In this document: in pieces, positions 10,692 to 22,284 of the stretch
Layout: every line of letters begins with the position of its first letter
How positions within the stretch are numbered: the stretch's first letter is position 1
DNA from: Gnetum montanum
Lineage: Eukaryota; Streptophyta; Gnetopsida; Gnetales; Gnetaceae
Direction: 5' to 3'
Length of the DNA: 64,000 bases
NCBI GenBank assembly: GCA_015680685.1
Contig: MNCI01036636.1
Span: 186,001-250,000, forward strand
Program-made: the position numbers and the translations under genes
Notes under the pieces: generated by a model
Told to the model about the DNA's origin: nothing
Databases searched by the model: none
What the model saw: the letters and a program-made list of their open reading frames with translations, nothing else

Positions 10692-12413
10692 GCTTAGCTA
10701 TTGGGCCCTAGTTAGTTGCTTTTGTGCTTGTGGCCACCATTGCCACTATTGTGTTTTGCTTGTGAGCATGTTGGGTTCTGTAGGCCACATAAGCCAGGTC
10801 ATTGCTTGATTGTGTCGCTTTGTCTATGTCCTTAATTTGTGTGAATGCTTGGATCAAGGTTTAAGCTTTCAAATAATAAAGTTTCAATTTAATAAAGTCA
10901 TTCATAGCCACCTTAAGGATGGTAAGTAGATATGTTTCAGGGATGGGTTCATGAAGTTCATTTAAGGCTACACTCCACCTCTGGATAAATTTCTATGCTG
11001 GCTATAATGGCACTTGTTTAATTTCAATCAGGATATCTAACATGGCTTTAGGTTTTATATTGTACTTGAAGCAAGTGACAAACTGATGCAACAAGTCTTC
11101 TAGAGAAGATATGGAGCTACGAGATAAAGCTCAGTACCAGTCTAGGGCTTTTCTGGTTAAGGACATAGCAAACACATGTAGAATTACATGAAGCCATGAC
11201 TGGAACAATAGACATTCTATTTGGAATGTTACTAGGTGAGTGTTTGGATCTCCCTCTCCATTGTACTTGGTTAGTTGAGGTAACAAAACTCCCTTTGGCA
11301 AGGTTAGTAGTGGAACTGAGGGATTGATTAGATCATCTTGATAGAATTCTAGTACCTTGACTTTCTTGGTGTTCACCATTTTAAGGTGTTTTAATTCTTT
11401 AGCTAACGAGTGCATCATTTTCTTCATATCTTCCCACTCTTGAGTGATAGGCAGACCGGTGATTTGAGTTTATGGTAATTGATAATGATTTGATTGTTGC
11501 ATCATTTGTGGAAAGAGAGATTGTTGGACTATCATTTGTTGTGGTGGGACAATGTTTGGGACTGAGACCATGGGGTGTGGTATGCTATAATGAGTAGAAA
11601 AGTTTTGCTAAATGGTTGGTGGAATCCATTGCCTAGTCATAGGTTGTGAAGCGGGTAATGGTGCTTGTTGGATTTGCACCTTAGGTATGTAATGGGTAGA
11701 CATGGAAGCTGGTATGGCTGATGGCATCCCAATCACTTGAAGTCGAAAGGTCGATCCTACATTAGTTTGGGGATGAGGTTGTTGGGATTGTATTTGTAGA
11801 GGTATGATGGAAGTGGATGCATTCGATTAAACGTTGGACTTGGAGAAGATGGGAATGGGAGTGGCTACTTCCTATAGAGAAGATGGTGGTGGAAACATAG
11901 TCTCTTCTAGGAAAGGTTGAAACAATGGGTTTGTATGGGCATGGGGACTGACAGTATGGTATGAATCTCCATGTTCAGATTGGGCTACAAAGTCATCTTC
12001 CTCATTCCCACCCTAAGGCTCTATTTGAGGTGTCTGTAAGGCTTGGCTTCTTACCATGAGAAGCTGGGATATGAGTTTATGCTGGTGTTCAAAGAGCGGG
12101 ATTATGTCAAATGCTGAGGGGATGAATTCATGATCCCCTTTGTGGATAAGTTCATAGTCTTGCTTTGTTTCTCTCTCTACACTATCGATGGGTAAGTTGG
12201 CTTGGATCTTGACATAAATGAAGTTATACTGTTCAAGTGTAAGAGTTGCATAGGTAGGGTCTTTGTCCTATAGCCTGAGTGATTGGTGTGTAGGGTCTTG
12301 GGGGTTATCTATTTGATGATAGTTATCGATTCGGTAGCAATCATGGGGTTTGAGGTTTCAGCCCCAAAGTCAGAGGTCGACAATGTCACTGGGTTAACTT
12401 GGGAATATTCCAT
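10687..12413 (-). pseudogene. Tat-A gag, N-terminal part (broken)
   Basis: Retrotransposon Gag, the structural protein that packages element RNA in cytoplasmic particles. Reading from the ATG at 12413, scattered stops and frame changes occur. Recognisable blocks in order: a segment with SEHGDSYHTVSPHAHTNP near 11950, shared with Tat-B (DSYHTLSPHAYVN) and Tat-C (DSYHTFSPHTYAN); the gag core with VLEFYQDDLINPSVPLLTLP near 11350; and HVFAMSLTRKALDWY near 11140. A degraded tail then runs to 10687, where Tat-B cuts the gene. The core is the usual plant gypsy gag domain. The reading frame breaks mean that it cannot give a full product. Confidence 0.8.
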
Positions 12414-12465
12414 AATGAACATGGGTAAATTGAGCTAGATGAATTAAATATGAGAAATTGTAGCC

Positions 12466-12690
12466 TGACCAACCACAGCGTGATCCACTACAGTGCAGCG
12501 TGACACAGACAGTGTGACAACTATAGCAGCTTGATTGATAGCAGCATGACCAACATCTTGACTGACAATAGCGTCAGCACTGCAGCATGAGCAACTACAA
12601 TATAGCGTGACTTGAAAAATAGAAGCTACAGTGTGAGTCAACTGCAGCGTGACCAACAGACTGTGTGAGGTAAAAGCATGAGACTGATAA
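12466..12690 (-). repeat. Tat-A leader repeats with CAGCGTGAC core
   Basis: Between PBS and gag the plus strand repeats the phrase CAGCGTGACCAAC, or close variants such as AGCGTGACTTG and CAGTGTGACAAC, at irregular spacing about ten times. This is the position where Tat-B carries a 20-bp minisatellite with a TACGCTGGGACAC core, so an array in the leader seems to be a family habit. No ORF of note crosses it. Confidence 0.55.
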
Positions 12691-12838
12691 ATAGCATGAG
12701 TTGGGTCAGGTATGAGGAACGAGGAGGATAGGTAAGTCGTTCTAGCTAGCTGTGTCTAGACAGGCTTTAATCAGCACTTAGTTTATGTAGCGTTTAGACA
12801 GATAGCATGGTCAACGTTTTAACAAATAGCAACGAGTC

Positions 12839-12857
12839 GGCCATCCTTATAGCACCA
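12839..12857 (-). other. Tat-A primer-binding site (degenerate)
   Basis: The minus strand reads TTGGTGCTATAAGGATGGCC directly after the LTR end and a short AAAA spacer. It matches the Tat-B site TGGCGCTAGAAGGAGGGCC at most positions. I do not name the priming tRNA because I could not check a tRNA set. Confidence 0.65.
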
Positions 12858-12863
12858 ATTTTC

Positions 12864-13871
12864 TGGACTAACCTAAATCGTCGGTGTAAAGTTGGAAGGA
12901 AAACAAACACCGAAAGATTGTTGGGCAGACACAGCTGACCCTGCCTTCTCCCGAGGGCAAGCTGGAAAAGGGAACAAAGGTAGAGTGCCTTGGATGGTCT
13001 GCACGCAAATCAACCAAGGACTTCCCCAAGTGTAAACTATGGCTTGCATTAGGGTTATCGTAATTGATGTTTTAAACATAAATAGTGCAAAGAAAATGTA
13101 AACATAAATGCATGCAAAACTGGTAAACTGAATGTAAAGAATAATGGCTGGTAAAACGAACTGTATTGTATTACTTAGAAAAGATGTACATCGGTCAAAG
13201 CTTAGCTACATGTGTGGCTGATAGGTCAAGTGCCAAGCCCTAGGGTGATGTGATATGATGAATTTCAGAAGTGTTTGGATTCTAGAAATCAAGTGTGTCA
13301 AGTGCCCAAGGACTGCTAGTCTTGAGTTTCCTAAGTCATCAACCTTCAAAATTGTCAACCCCGTATATGTGATTGACAGGGTATTTATAAGGTTGGACTC
13401 ATAACACATGTCATGAGATCAATGTTTCTCTGCATAGCCCAAAAACTGTTTGGCTATGGTTGATCTTGAAAGTCAGGAACTAAGGTTGAAAATGACTTGT
13501 TTTGAGCTATTTATGGCAGGTCACGCTAGACTCATGCTGCAGTGTGACCACAACATGACTTGCAGCGCGATCAAAGCATGACCTCAAAAAATTTCTAAAA
13601 ACTTGCAATTTTGAGCTGAAATCTGACATTCTGAAGGTTGGGACCTGAAGCTATCAAGGATGCACTTTGAGGATGACTCACAACTTAGAAATCAAATCAT
13701 TTTTAACTCAGTCTTGATATTGTTTGGAGTTGCTCAAGGTAAAGGTGAGCAAGTTTCCTTGGGCAAGCTGTGTATGGGCTCCATGCCTTAGCCAAACTTT
13801 GCCTTCAAAACTTCAAAAGGGCTTGAGTCATTTTCATTTCAAAGTGCTAGGCCGAAATTAGTGGTGTTTCA
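12864..13871 (-). repeat. Tat-A 5' LTR
   Basis: On the minus strand the block starts TGAAACACCAC and ends TAGTCCA, immediately followed by a degenerate PBS. Its first 30 or so bases and its last 150 or so align by eye with the Tat-B LTR, including the segment with the CTGGAAGG-like stretch and the phrase around 13000-13030. At about 1.0 kb it is shorter than the Tat-B LTR because it lacks the long GCGTATACGC array. A CAGCGTGA-type motif cluster is seen at 13520-13580 instead. Confidence 0.8.
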
Positions 13872-15221
13872 GTTAGGAATTGGATAATGCCTATCAACCC
13901 ATAGATATAACTTTAGTGCCCTTCTTACTGTGATGAGAGAGGCACCTAGCCATAGGCATAATTACAAATTTTTGTTCAAAGATGTGATTCTTGCTAGAAT
14001 TAATGACACTTGGGATGATGCAAAATAACTGATCCTGGGAGAGTTGTATTTATCCCCCATTGCTATGGCAATGAAAAAATGGCAACTTGTGGGTATCTTG
14101 GAAATCCAAGAATGTTTCTCAACCACTCCATTGATTTAGAATTTGAAGTATATTTTCCCAATAACTTCAACCCAACCAAGCAGTCCAGACTAGGCCAGCA
14201 CTAATGCCAATGAAAGTAGAGCTACACAAGGTAAGATCTGTGATTAGAATCACTACCAAGTCCAATTTAGGCTTCCCAACAACATCTCCTGCGAGTAGGT
14301 CCCCAAAGGTACAGTCTGCCATGATGCCAAAGTTTTCCATTGCGGTTAGAAGGAGATGGATGTTTATGAAGAAGAAGAGCCACAGTTGGCTCACAACGGG
14401 CCGTGCAAGAACATCTATAGAATAGAGGATTGGTTCATCCACAAGATGGAGTTGGGAAACCCTTTCTTGACCTAAGATCCAACACAAGCTCATGTCTATT
14501 TTCTACCATTCCGTGTGGTGATGATGATGAGCTATCTCTACAAGCACGATCATAGTTACACACTGCTCCATAACTTCATGGCCAATTATGTTCATGTTGT
14601 CTCCAGAAACACCCATTCTGGAGCCATAGCCATAGCACTGATGCCATGACTAGGAGCTACAAGAATCCAAAGCAAATAAGGATATGTATATAAACCTGAT
14701 CCACATACTGGGCTACCCAAATATGTTGGAAGGATTCTCTTTTTAAAACCTATTGAATCTTGCTTTATTTCTAGTTTTCTTGTGGAATTTTCTTTGTGGG
14801 AGAAATTAGGAGTAGATCGGTAGAATTGTGCTCAAATGTTTTTGTGAAATTTTATTTGTTATAAGTAATGTACTATAAGGACTATATAAACTAAGTGATT
14901 TATCAAAAAAGGAACCTTCAACAACTCATAGTATTTGACAAAGCTAAATTTCTTTTATGATAGCCAAATATAGTGTCATACACAATACCCATCATTTCAA
15001 CATTCACAACAACAAACACATACTCATGTTTAGTTCATTTTATAACCACTAAGTCTATTTGGAGGTATCTATTCCTCGATGTTACTAGAGACCAGCAAGC
15101 ACATAAACCTTGTTTGAATTACACATTTATTTCCCATGACCCTAAAGTCATGAGATCAGAGGCCCACAACATTGAGAGTCCTAAACAGTCAACAATAGTA
15201 ACATGTCTTCCTATTGGAAAT
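13872..15221. other. Non-transposon-like stretch between Tat-A and Ath-1
   Basis: I find no LTR, PBS, gag or pol similarity here. It contains the ORF at 14167-14493 described separately and an A/T-rich stretch with a 101-residue frame at 14973-15278 that I do not recognise. The right border is set where similarity to the Ath-3 3' region begins. Confidence 0.45.
14167..14493 (-). CDS. Unidentified ORF, hydrophobic, possible gene fragment
   Basis: A 108-residue frame on the minus strand that I do not recognise. It has two hydrophobic stretches, around residues 35-50 (WLFFFINIHLLLTA) and 78-105 (LVVILITDLTLCSSTFIGIS), which look membrane-like. The same frame upstream is open for about 40 residues to a stop near 14500, with a run of histidines. 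Codon use looks less A/T-biased than the retroelement remnants. It could be a decayed exon of a host membrane protein, a piece of an unknown repeat, or chance. No start context or splice sites could be decided. Confidence 0.2.
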   Translation of the reverse strand: MSLCWILGQERVSQLHLVDEPILYSIDVLARPVVSQLWLFFFINIHLLLTAMENFGIMADCTFGDLLAGDVVGKPKLDLVVILITDLTLCSSTFIGISAGLVWTAWLG

Positions 15222-15974
15222 CCTAGAAATTATTTTCTATGCATTTATTATGTTTTTACTATGTTAACCTTACCATAGGACTACCTTCAAGCATGGGTGA
15301 CATGTCTTTCTAGCGACATGGTAAGGTAACACTTATTTTAGACATCCTTCTATTTTTTGGTAAAACTCAAGTAAATAATACAAATTAATAATAGGATAAA
15401 ACTTATAATAGTAGCCTTAGAGAATCCACAAATCCCCTTGATGTCACACACGTTTCATTCCCACTTGGTTCTTCCTTTTTCTATCTAGGCATAATGATCA
15501 TAAGTTTATTTAATATTTATTTTGAAAAAAATTATCATTATGGCCATGGTAAGAGTCTTTTATTATTAGAAATGACTGTATGGATGATTTGGTCTCACTA
15601 TATATAGAATCGTTCCTTTCATGATTTGATAGTACAGAGTAATTTGTACATTATTAGAATTACATCTTGCTTTATTCCTTTGGACTTTATTGAAAAAAAT
15701 TGACAAAAATATGTACAAGAAAGATAATGATAAGAACGTAGAAAAATTGATAAGAATAGTAAAAGATGATAAGAATGCAAAAATGTAGAAAGAATTTAAA
15801 AAGTATCAAAGAATAGAAAATTATTAATAAATGGGAAAGGTATAGAAGAATAGAAAAAATATCAAAGAATATGAAAAAGTAGTAAGAAAAGAAAAGATTT
15901 AGTGCCTAAGTGTCACACTGGACACCCCCATAACTATTATTTAAAAAAATTAAGTAAAAGATGGAATGGATTAA
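15222..15974 (-). other. Ath-1 3' noncoding fragment
   Basis: A/T-rich sequence. Its reverse complement shares a chain of phrases with Ath-3 at 56240-57000: ATGGGGG near 15930, ATGATCATTATGCC near 15490, AAGAACCAAGT near 15465 and ACATGTCACCCATGC near 15290. The run from 15700 to 15900 is A-rich (GAAAAA, AAAGAAT). No coding potential is seen. Confidence 0.55.
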
Positions 15975-16292
15975 TGATGAGTGGCGAGGTACCTCTACAA
16001 TCAACCATATGAATACAAGCATTTTATGCATGATTTGGTTGAATTCCAAGGACTAAGTGCTTATGCGCCCTTGTGGAACAAGGACAAGTTGATTGATCAT
16101 TGTCTTCCCAAACTTACCTGTATGTCACAATTGTATTGTTAAGTAAGCTTGAGGCATATGATTTTTATAGCTTTTATGTTTTTATGTCCTACGCTAATAG
16201 GGAAAGAGAGAGATAACTAAGTGAATAATTTAACTTAACTATTCATTAACTAAGTTCTAACTAATCTTAACACTATCATCTGTTCCCACTTG
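15975..16292 (-). repeat. Ath-2 3' LTR, U5 side (rest in N gap)
   Basis: The plus strand starts TGATGAGTGGCGAGGTACC, the reverse complement of the LTR end ...CCACTCATCA shared by all Athila-like copies here. It aligns with 57663-57980 of Ath-6. No PBS lies to its left, so it is the 3' copy. U3 falls in the gap. Confidence 0.8.
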
Positions 16293-16692
16293 NNNNNNNN
16301 NNNNNNNNNNNNNNNNNNNNNNNNNNNNNNNNNNNNNNNNNNNNNNNNNNNNNNNNNNNNNNNNNNNNNNNNNNNNNNNNNNNNNNNNNNNNNNNNNNNN
16401 NNNNNNNNNNNNNNNNNNNNNNNNNNNNNNNNNNNNNNNNNNNNNNNNNNNNNNNNNNNNNNNNNNNNNNNNNNNNNNNNNNNNNNNNNNNNNNNNNNNN
16501 NNNNNNNNNNNNNNNNNNNNNNNNNNNNNNNNNNNNNNNNNNNNNNNNNNNNNNNNNNNNNNNNNNNNNNNNNNNNNNNNNNNNNNNNNNNNNNNNNNNN
16601 NNNNNNNNNNNNNNNNNNNNNNNNNNNNNNNNNNNNNNNNNNNNNNNNNNNNNNNNNNNNNNNNNNNNNNNNNNNNNNNNNNNNNNNNNNNN
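16293..16692. other. Assembly gap (400 N)
   Basis: A run of Ns. By comparison with Ath-6 the missing part should hold the Ath-2 3' LTR U3 and its PPT, and it may be longer than 400 bp. Confidence 0.95.
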
Positions 16693-17268
16693 TCAACATG
16701 CCCAGTGAAAAGATTAATAAGCATATTACAACATTAGTGTTCATGACCATTGTGGTGAACAATCATACATAAATGACATCCAAGCCTTTATTTGGTAGCT
16801 TGAAGAGAAAAAGAGAGAGAGAAAGAAGATGGAGCGTGTTGCCACCAATGCCGAGATTGTGCCTTTCATTATTTATCCATAGCCATGCCACCAAACTTAC
16901 TCCTTTCATAAATACTTCAGTTTCGATCCATCCTGAGTGGTTCCTCCAAGCCCAGTCCATTATTTGTATGATCACCATCTACACACATAACACAGTCACA
17001 AATGAGGAAGGATAGATAAACCACAATGTAGTTGATACCTTGCCTTGATATGAAGCACATTGGCTAAGTTGTGGTTATGGTAAAAATTGGTTCAAAGATT
17101 TATCAGATGTGACTATCCAAGGTGTAGGGGTTAGGAAAATAGTAAAATGGAGAAAATTGAAAATTTTTTGCTAGGGCCCCCATGACTAAGAGCGAACCTC
17201 GGGTAGCTATATGATGGAAAAATATGAGGAATAAGAAAGATGGAAAAAATAACAATGGCAACACCAAT
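16693..17268 (-). other. Ath-2 3' noncoding region, LTR-proximal part
   Basis: Aligns with 58580-59113 of Ath-6 on the same strand. It contains a purine tract (16800-16829), also found in Ath-6 at about 58669-58710 and in Ath-4 as a CT tract at 54851-54893, and the motif TTAGTCATGGGGG (minus strand, 17177-17189). Tat-C interrupts it at 17269. Confidence 0.75.
17264..17268. repeat. Target-site duplication of Tat-C, left copy
   Basis: CCAAT directly before TGAAACACC. Confidence 0.93.
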
Positions 17269-18782
17269 TGAAACACCGTGGAAATTGCGAACCGGCCTAA
17301 GGCGAAGATTTACGATTTGGGCGAAAGTTTGCAGCAGAAATCCAGAAGACAGAACAAAGCGAAGAGGCACGCAACATGAAGGCTCTAAGTTCCTTAAAAA
17401 TTTTAACTTTGTTTTGTTTTCTTCCTCTTTCTTCCACATTATGTAACATAGCATCATGTCGCTCTATGTAATTCTTCTTAACGTAGCATGATATCAGACT
17501 TGTCACATATTCCACCAAGTCTTTTGTTCAGGACTATTTATGCTCCATTACGCAGAGCAACGTAATGAGCTTTGAGGAAGTCAAAGTCAGAGTCCAAAGG
17601 AGCGTAGAAGATTGACTTTTTTTTTTTTTGCAAATTGGTCCCTTTACGCTTATTACGTTACGTAGCGTAACAAGCGTAACTTATTGTAAGGTTGACCATT
17701 TTACGCTCTATTACACTTTGCAACGTAAATAGGCACAAAGTAGCTTGAGTTAACTACTTTTATGCTCTATTACGCTCTACCATGCTACACAGCGTAAACA
17801 AGTGTAATATAGCGTAAAGTTAGCTAAGGAGGTACCAGATACGCACCTGCTATCCATACGCAGCAGTACGCTTAGCAGCCTATCGCAGCGTAAGCATGAG
17901 GCAGTTTCAGCAAAAGTGGATTACAGCGCATCTCGCCCGCAAGACGTAATGTGGCATGAGCAACTTTAACCTAAAAATTATCAAGTCAATAGTGTTTTGA
18001 AAGCTCGATACATGTGTCATCAAGACCGTGCTTTCCCATATGATGTTGAACTTATAAATACCCTAGTTGATGAAGAAAAAGTGATCTTTTCAATCTTTTT
18101 AGGATAGAAGGCATTGTTGGAGCATTGGCAGTGAGAGTGATCAGTCTTCTTGGTAGAAAACATTATCCTCCTCATTGGTGATCATTAGTAGCTTTAAGCA
18201 AAGATTACTGAGGGCAAAAGAAGCAGATCAGAGATCGAGAGATTATCTGGTATGATTGAGAAGGTTTATTGATCAGAAACAGTTGATCGATAGACATCCA
18301 AGCTTGACCTTCCTTGCATTCTACTTTTAGCTTATGAGGTAGATCAACCTTCATTCTGTTCCCCCTTTTAAACAGTTTTCTTCTTGTTTCATGTATACTT
18401 CACATAAAGACAAGTGAATTCTGTCATTGGAACGTTGTATGCAATATATTCATCTTCCGGGTCAAATCATAGATTTTGGAATTATGCATCTTTCCTAAAT
18501 CGGATCTTCCTTGTTGCGTTGACATTATCTTTATTTCAAGTTCTCTACATTATTTTATACTCCTTCTACAGTTCACTGAATTAGTTAGTTTTGTGAAATA
18601 TATATGCCACTGCGATATTTGATAATTTACTGATTACGTAAATCCCTGTTTGATTGACAAGACTGTTTAGGGCACCTCGAATTCATTTTCCCCAGCACAG
18701 CCCTCACACGGATCCATGGTTAAGACTGTGTACACAGATCTTCGCTCAGTATTTCCAACGACCGACATTTTCCATCGTTACA
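17269..18782 (+). repeat. Tat-C 5' LTR (1514 bp)
   Basis: Starts TGAAACACC and ends GTTACA. U3 holds clusters of TACGC/GCGTA words (17550-17950). The TATA box TATAAATA is at 18053-18060. It aligns throughout with the 3' LTR, with scattered, mainly transition differences. Confidence 0.95.
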
Positions 18783-18810
18783 GTTTTCTAGAACTAGAAG
18801 GAGGGCTTGA
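18783..18810 (+). other. Tat-C primer-binding site (degenerate)
   Basis: Just after the 5' LTR the text reads TAGAACTAGAAGGAGGGCTTG, which matches the Tat-B PBS TGGCGCTAGAAGGAGGGCC except at the first bases. This shows the same priming site and its decay. Confidence 0.65.
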
Positions 18811-19032
18811 ACCTCTAATCCATATTTTATAGGTAACCCTATAAGAAATCCGTACCCACGTTCACATAACGTAAACAAAATACCTCTATGGAAGTTTAAC
18901 GAGATCGTGTGATCTAGATTGGTCACATTAACGATTCCTTTGGAATCCTGTAGGGTAGAAAGCCCAATTATGGTTCCGTTTTTCCTTCACCTTTTAAATC
19001 TTTTCGTTCACTGTTATCGATCTACCTGAGAG

Positions 19033-21495
19033 ATGGATTCTACACATATGACTACTGTCGCTATGATCACCACTGATTTGGGTGCCACAATCGTAAATCC
19101 CACCACCGTTCCCAAATCAGCTTTTGGCAAAACAGGACCTCAGGGACCGTCGCGTTGTTCATTGAGATTACAGGGTAGGGATCCTTCATTCACCATCTTG
19201 ACTCCTAAAGAATATAATTTCCTTTGCGTCAAGATCCAGGAAAAGCTTACCCTTAGCTGAGTCGAGATGGAGGCAAAACGAAATTACGAGCTGGTCTATA
19301 AAGGGGGTCAAGACTTCATCCCTACTACATATGACATCATTCCTGTTACCGATCATTATCATGAACTCCTATCCCGATTGGTTATGGCTAAGAATCAAAT
19401 TACACAGTCTATTCTAGAGCCTCAAAATGAGGAGGAAGAGGAAGATGAATTCGCAGCTCAGTCTAAACACATGGATTCATACCATACCTTCAGCCCCCAT
19501 ACTTATGCGAATCCCCTGTTTCATCCTCTCATCGGAGAAGCTGCCCATCGTAATCCAATCATGACTACCCAAATGCATATCCCCATCATCTCATAGGCCA
19601 CCATGCAATCCTCGATCTTACAGGTACAAATTCCATCTCAAATTAACGCAGGAGTAACCCCCTTGCCACAGGTAATTAGGATTTCGTCAGTGATACCTGC
19701 ATCTACTACCCCCCATTTCATTCCCCAAGTGCAGGTCCATACCACGCCTATAACCAGCCTGGTGCAAAATCCAGTGCAAACCTTATCGTCACAACCCATT
19801 GCAAGGCAACAGATCGCAAATACCATTCAATCACAACAATTTGTTCAACAACCTACGGCTAGTCAGTGGATCGCGCCTGTTTCACAACACAATCAATCTG
19901 CATTCTATGGTGTGCAATCTTTGGCTGCATCTACCAAACATGTCCCACCGGTAACTGCACAACATCCTTACACCTTCCATCCTACCCATCTGGCGACAGC
20001 TAATTTTTCTGCACAACCTGCCGAGTGGTGGGTTTCACAGGAAACTCCAACCACAAGGATAGTCCCCATTGTGCCATCTATCAGCCAAGCTATCTCTCCC
20101 TTTCCATTGCCCAGTACTACTCTTCCAACCTAACCCCTTACTCCTCCAGCACCAACTTCGTCATCAACAGGTCTGGATCAAGATTTTTTGCTTATTTAGA
20201 CCCTCACCAAGGAAGTTAAGCACCTTAAAGCTACTGGTTCTGATACAATACAGGTCATGGATTTCTACCATGATGACCCCATCAGCCCAGTAGTCCCCAT
20301 GCTGTCGTTGCCTCTAGGGATGTCTTTGGCCCATTTTACTAGATATAATGGGGAAGGTGATCCTAATTCTCATCTCATTACCTTTAGGTCTAAATCCTTG
20401 CTACTACAACAATGGCCCCATATGATTATCCATGTCTTTGAAATGTCTCTCGCAGGTAAGGCTTTGGACTGGTATCGAGCACCCCCTCGCTCTTCCATTT
20501 CAACCTTGGAAGAGCTTCTAACGCAATTTGTAACTCGTTTTAAATACAATTTAAAGCTGAAAGTCACCTTAGATTAACTTATGGGAGTGAAACAAGACCC
20601 GCTCAAGCTAGTCCAGAAGTTTATATAGTGATGGAGCGCTACTCTGAATGAAATCCATGAGCCTATCCCAAAAGCCCATCTATTGGCTATTTTCAAAGGA
20701 GCAGTTAACGACTTCATCAAGTCTAAACTATACTACCTTGCCCCTTGCTCCCTGAGTCAAGGCTTCACGCAAACTAAGAAAAGCGAAGATGCTGCTGAGG
20801 CTAGCAAAGACCCAGCGTATGTGGCCTATAAGAACACCAACAGTAAAGGTAAAGACAAAGGTAAAACAATAACGACGAAAGTGGCTGCGTTGCTCGAGGG
20901 TGCCAAAAAGAAGAATAACAAGAAGGCATCCACAGCGTCTACCGATACCGCGGCTAGTGCAAGTAGCATCGACCAAGAAGCACTTGCCCCTGAATAGCCC
21001 TCACAGTCAAGACCAAACTTCAAGCGTAAAGATCATTCAAAATATACAACCCTGCCTATAAAGCATTCGGAACTGTTGAAACAATTACGAGGAGCAGGAT
21101 ATATTCAAAACAAAAAAATATCCAAAGAATCTTTGAAGCATCACAGGTGTCATTGTGAATTGTTGAAGAATCCTTCTTTAGCTCTACCCAACGAACCACT
21201 GGTTCCTAAGTCTTTTAGGCTGGACCATTTTTGTGACTACCATTAGTTGTGTGGTCACAACACCGAATACTGTTGGGCATTGAAAGAAGATATTCAACAC
21301 AGGATTGATGAGGTTTCTTTCACATTAGACAACAGTAGTCCAACACGTCTTGAAAACCAGGCGATGCATGTGTACAAAGATCCGTTAAATGCAAATAACG
21401 CACCGTACACCATCAACATGGTAAGTATGGACAGTGAGGGGAAGGTACCACCTAAACAACCCTTTGTGTTACGTGTACCTACTAGCTCACCCTAG
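19033..21495 (+). pseudogene. Tat-C gag (one frame, about ten stops)
   Basis: Gag reads in a single frame from the ATG at 19033 through to 21495, with in-frame stops at for example 19258, 19594, 20131, 20575, 20995 and 21244. Blocks: SYHTFSPHTYANP (19490); a Q/T/P-rich middle (19600-20130); VMDFYHDDPISPVVPMLSLP (20260); DWYRAPPRSSISTLEELL with TQFVTRFKYNLKL (20470-20560); a basic KGKDKGKTITTK stretch (20850); and a zinc-knuckle-like CDYH..CGHNTEYC (21240). The start is supported by the 250-bp spacing from the PBS. Because the frame is kept for 2.4 kb, decay was mostly by point mutation. It lies upstream of linker and protease, as in Tat-A and Tat-B. Confidence 0.9.
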
Positions 21496-22284
21496 GAGGC
21501 AAGTTTTTCACCGGCAGTTGGCAGTGCTTCGAGGCCACCCTTTATTATTCGGATGCCCTCTCAAAATAGAACTCAGTCTCACATTAACACTAAAGCCACG
21601 GCCATGCCCGCACCTACTCCTAAGGCACCTTTTATCCTTAGGGCACAAAAACCACCAGCTACCCCTTTCACGCAGGGGTGAGTATCTAACCAAAGCCATC
21701 AACCTCTATCCAATGAAAAAAGGAAAAGAGATGCACCAATTAACACAACCAAAGACCGCTCTATGCTAGGGTTTGCTAAGCCCAGGCCCCTAGCTTCTGT
21801 ACCTTCGCCTGCACCTCCTGGGCAACACAAAGGTACAGAAACGCAGCCACCTTCCCTTGGTAGAAAGAAATACAACCCTTCGGGCGATGCTATTCTGCCT
21901 TGGGAAATTTGTCTCTTAGGGTGAATGGAAGACGAAAGAGGGGACAAGCCACCCAACCCGAGAGTGGGACCTCCTTGACGCATATACGCAAGTCAATCAG
22001 GCTCTAAAACAAAAGAACACAACATTGAGCCTCTATGACCTGCTTATGACATCTCAAAAGCATCGTGAAGCTATGGTCCATATGCTAACATCCATACCTA
22101 TGGATGAAAGCTTACAAGCAGAAGAGGAAGCGATACATGCTGTCATGTTTCCCCCCACCGTTGAGCGATCCAAACCTACCCCATTGACCTTTCATGATGA
22201 ATCCATCAAAGATAATCTTGAGAAAGGTCGAGTGACAATAGAACCCATGTTCATCACCATCTGGGTCAGTCAACATCAGATTTG
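21496..22284 (+). pseudogene. Tat-C gag-protease linker
   Basis: Frame-shifted continuation. The first 500 bases are P/K-rich with broken frames. The conserved linker then reads TTLSLYDLLMTSQKHREAMV and LTSIPMDESLQAEEE at 22020-22130. The same block precedes protease in Tat-A and Tat-B. I do not know its function. Confidence 0.65.

Larger units (their letters stand above)
1..13871 (-). mobile_element. Tat-A: Tat-like Ty3/gypsy element, 3' part off window, interrupted by Tat-B
   Basis: A minus-strand element made of two pieces, 10687-13871 (5' LTR, PBS, leader, first part of gag) and 1-2133 (rest of gag, linker, protease). The pieces were separated by insertion of Tat-B at 2134-10686. The gag text ending at 10687 resumes at 2133 once one copy of the 5-bp duplication GGGTT is removed. 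The element continues past base 1, so its pol and 3' LTR cannot be seen. The 5 bp outside the 5' LTR (13872-13876, GTTAG) would be one half of its own target-site duplication. Assignment to the Tat branch rests on similarity to Tat-C, which carries the dual RNase H typical of that branch. Confidence 0.85.

Noticed and set aside
16250-16772. Long ORFs spanning the N gaps (also 40768-41724)
   Set aside because: The frames consist of Ns and are artefacts.
17580-17950. Search for tRNA or snRNA genes among the GC-balanced patches in LTRs
   Set aside because: No cloverleaf or box A/box B pair was seen; the TACGC words explain the structure.
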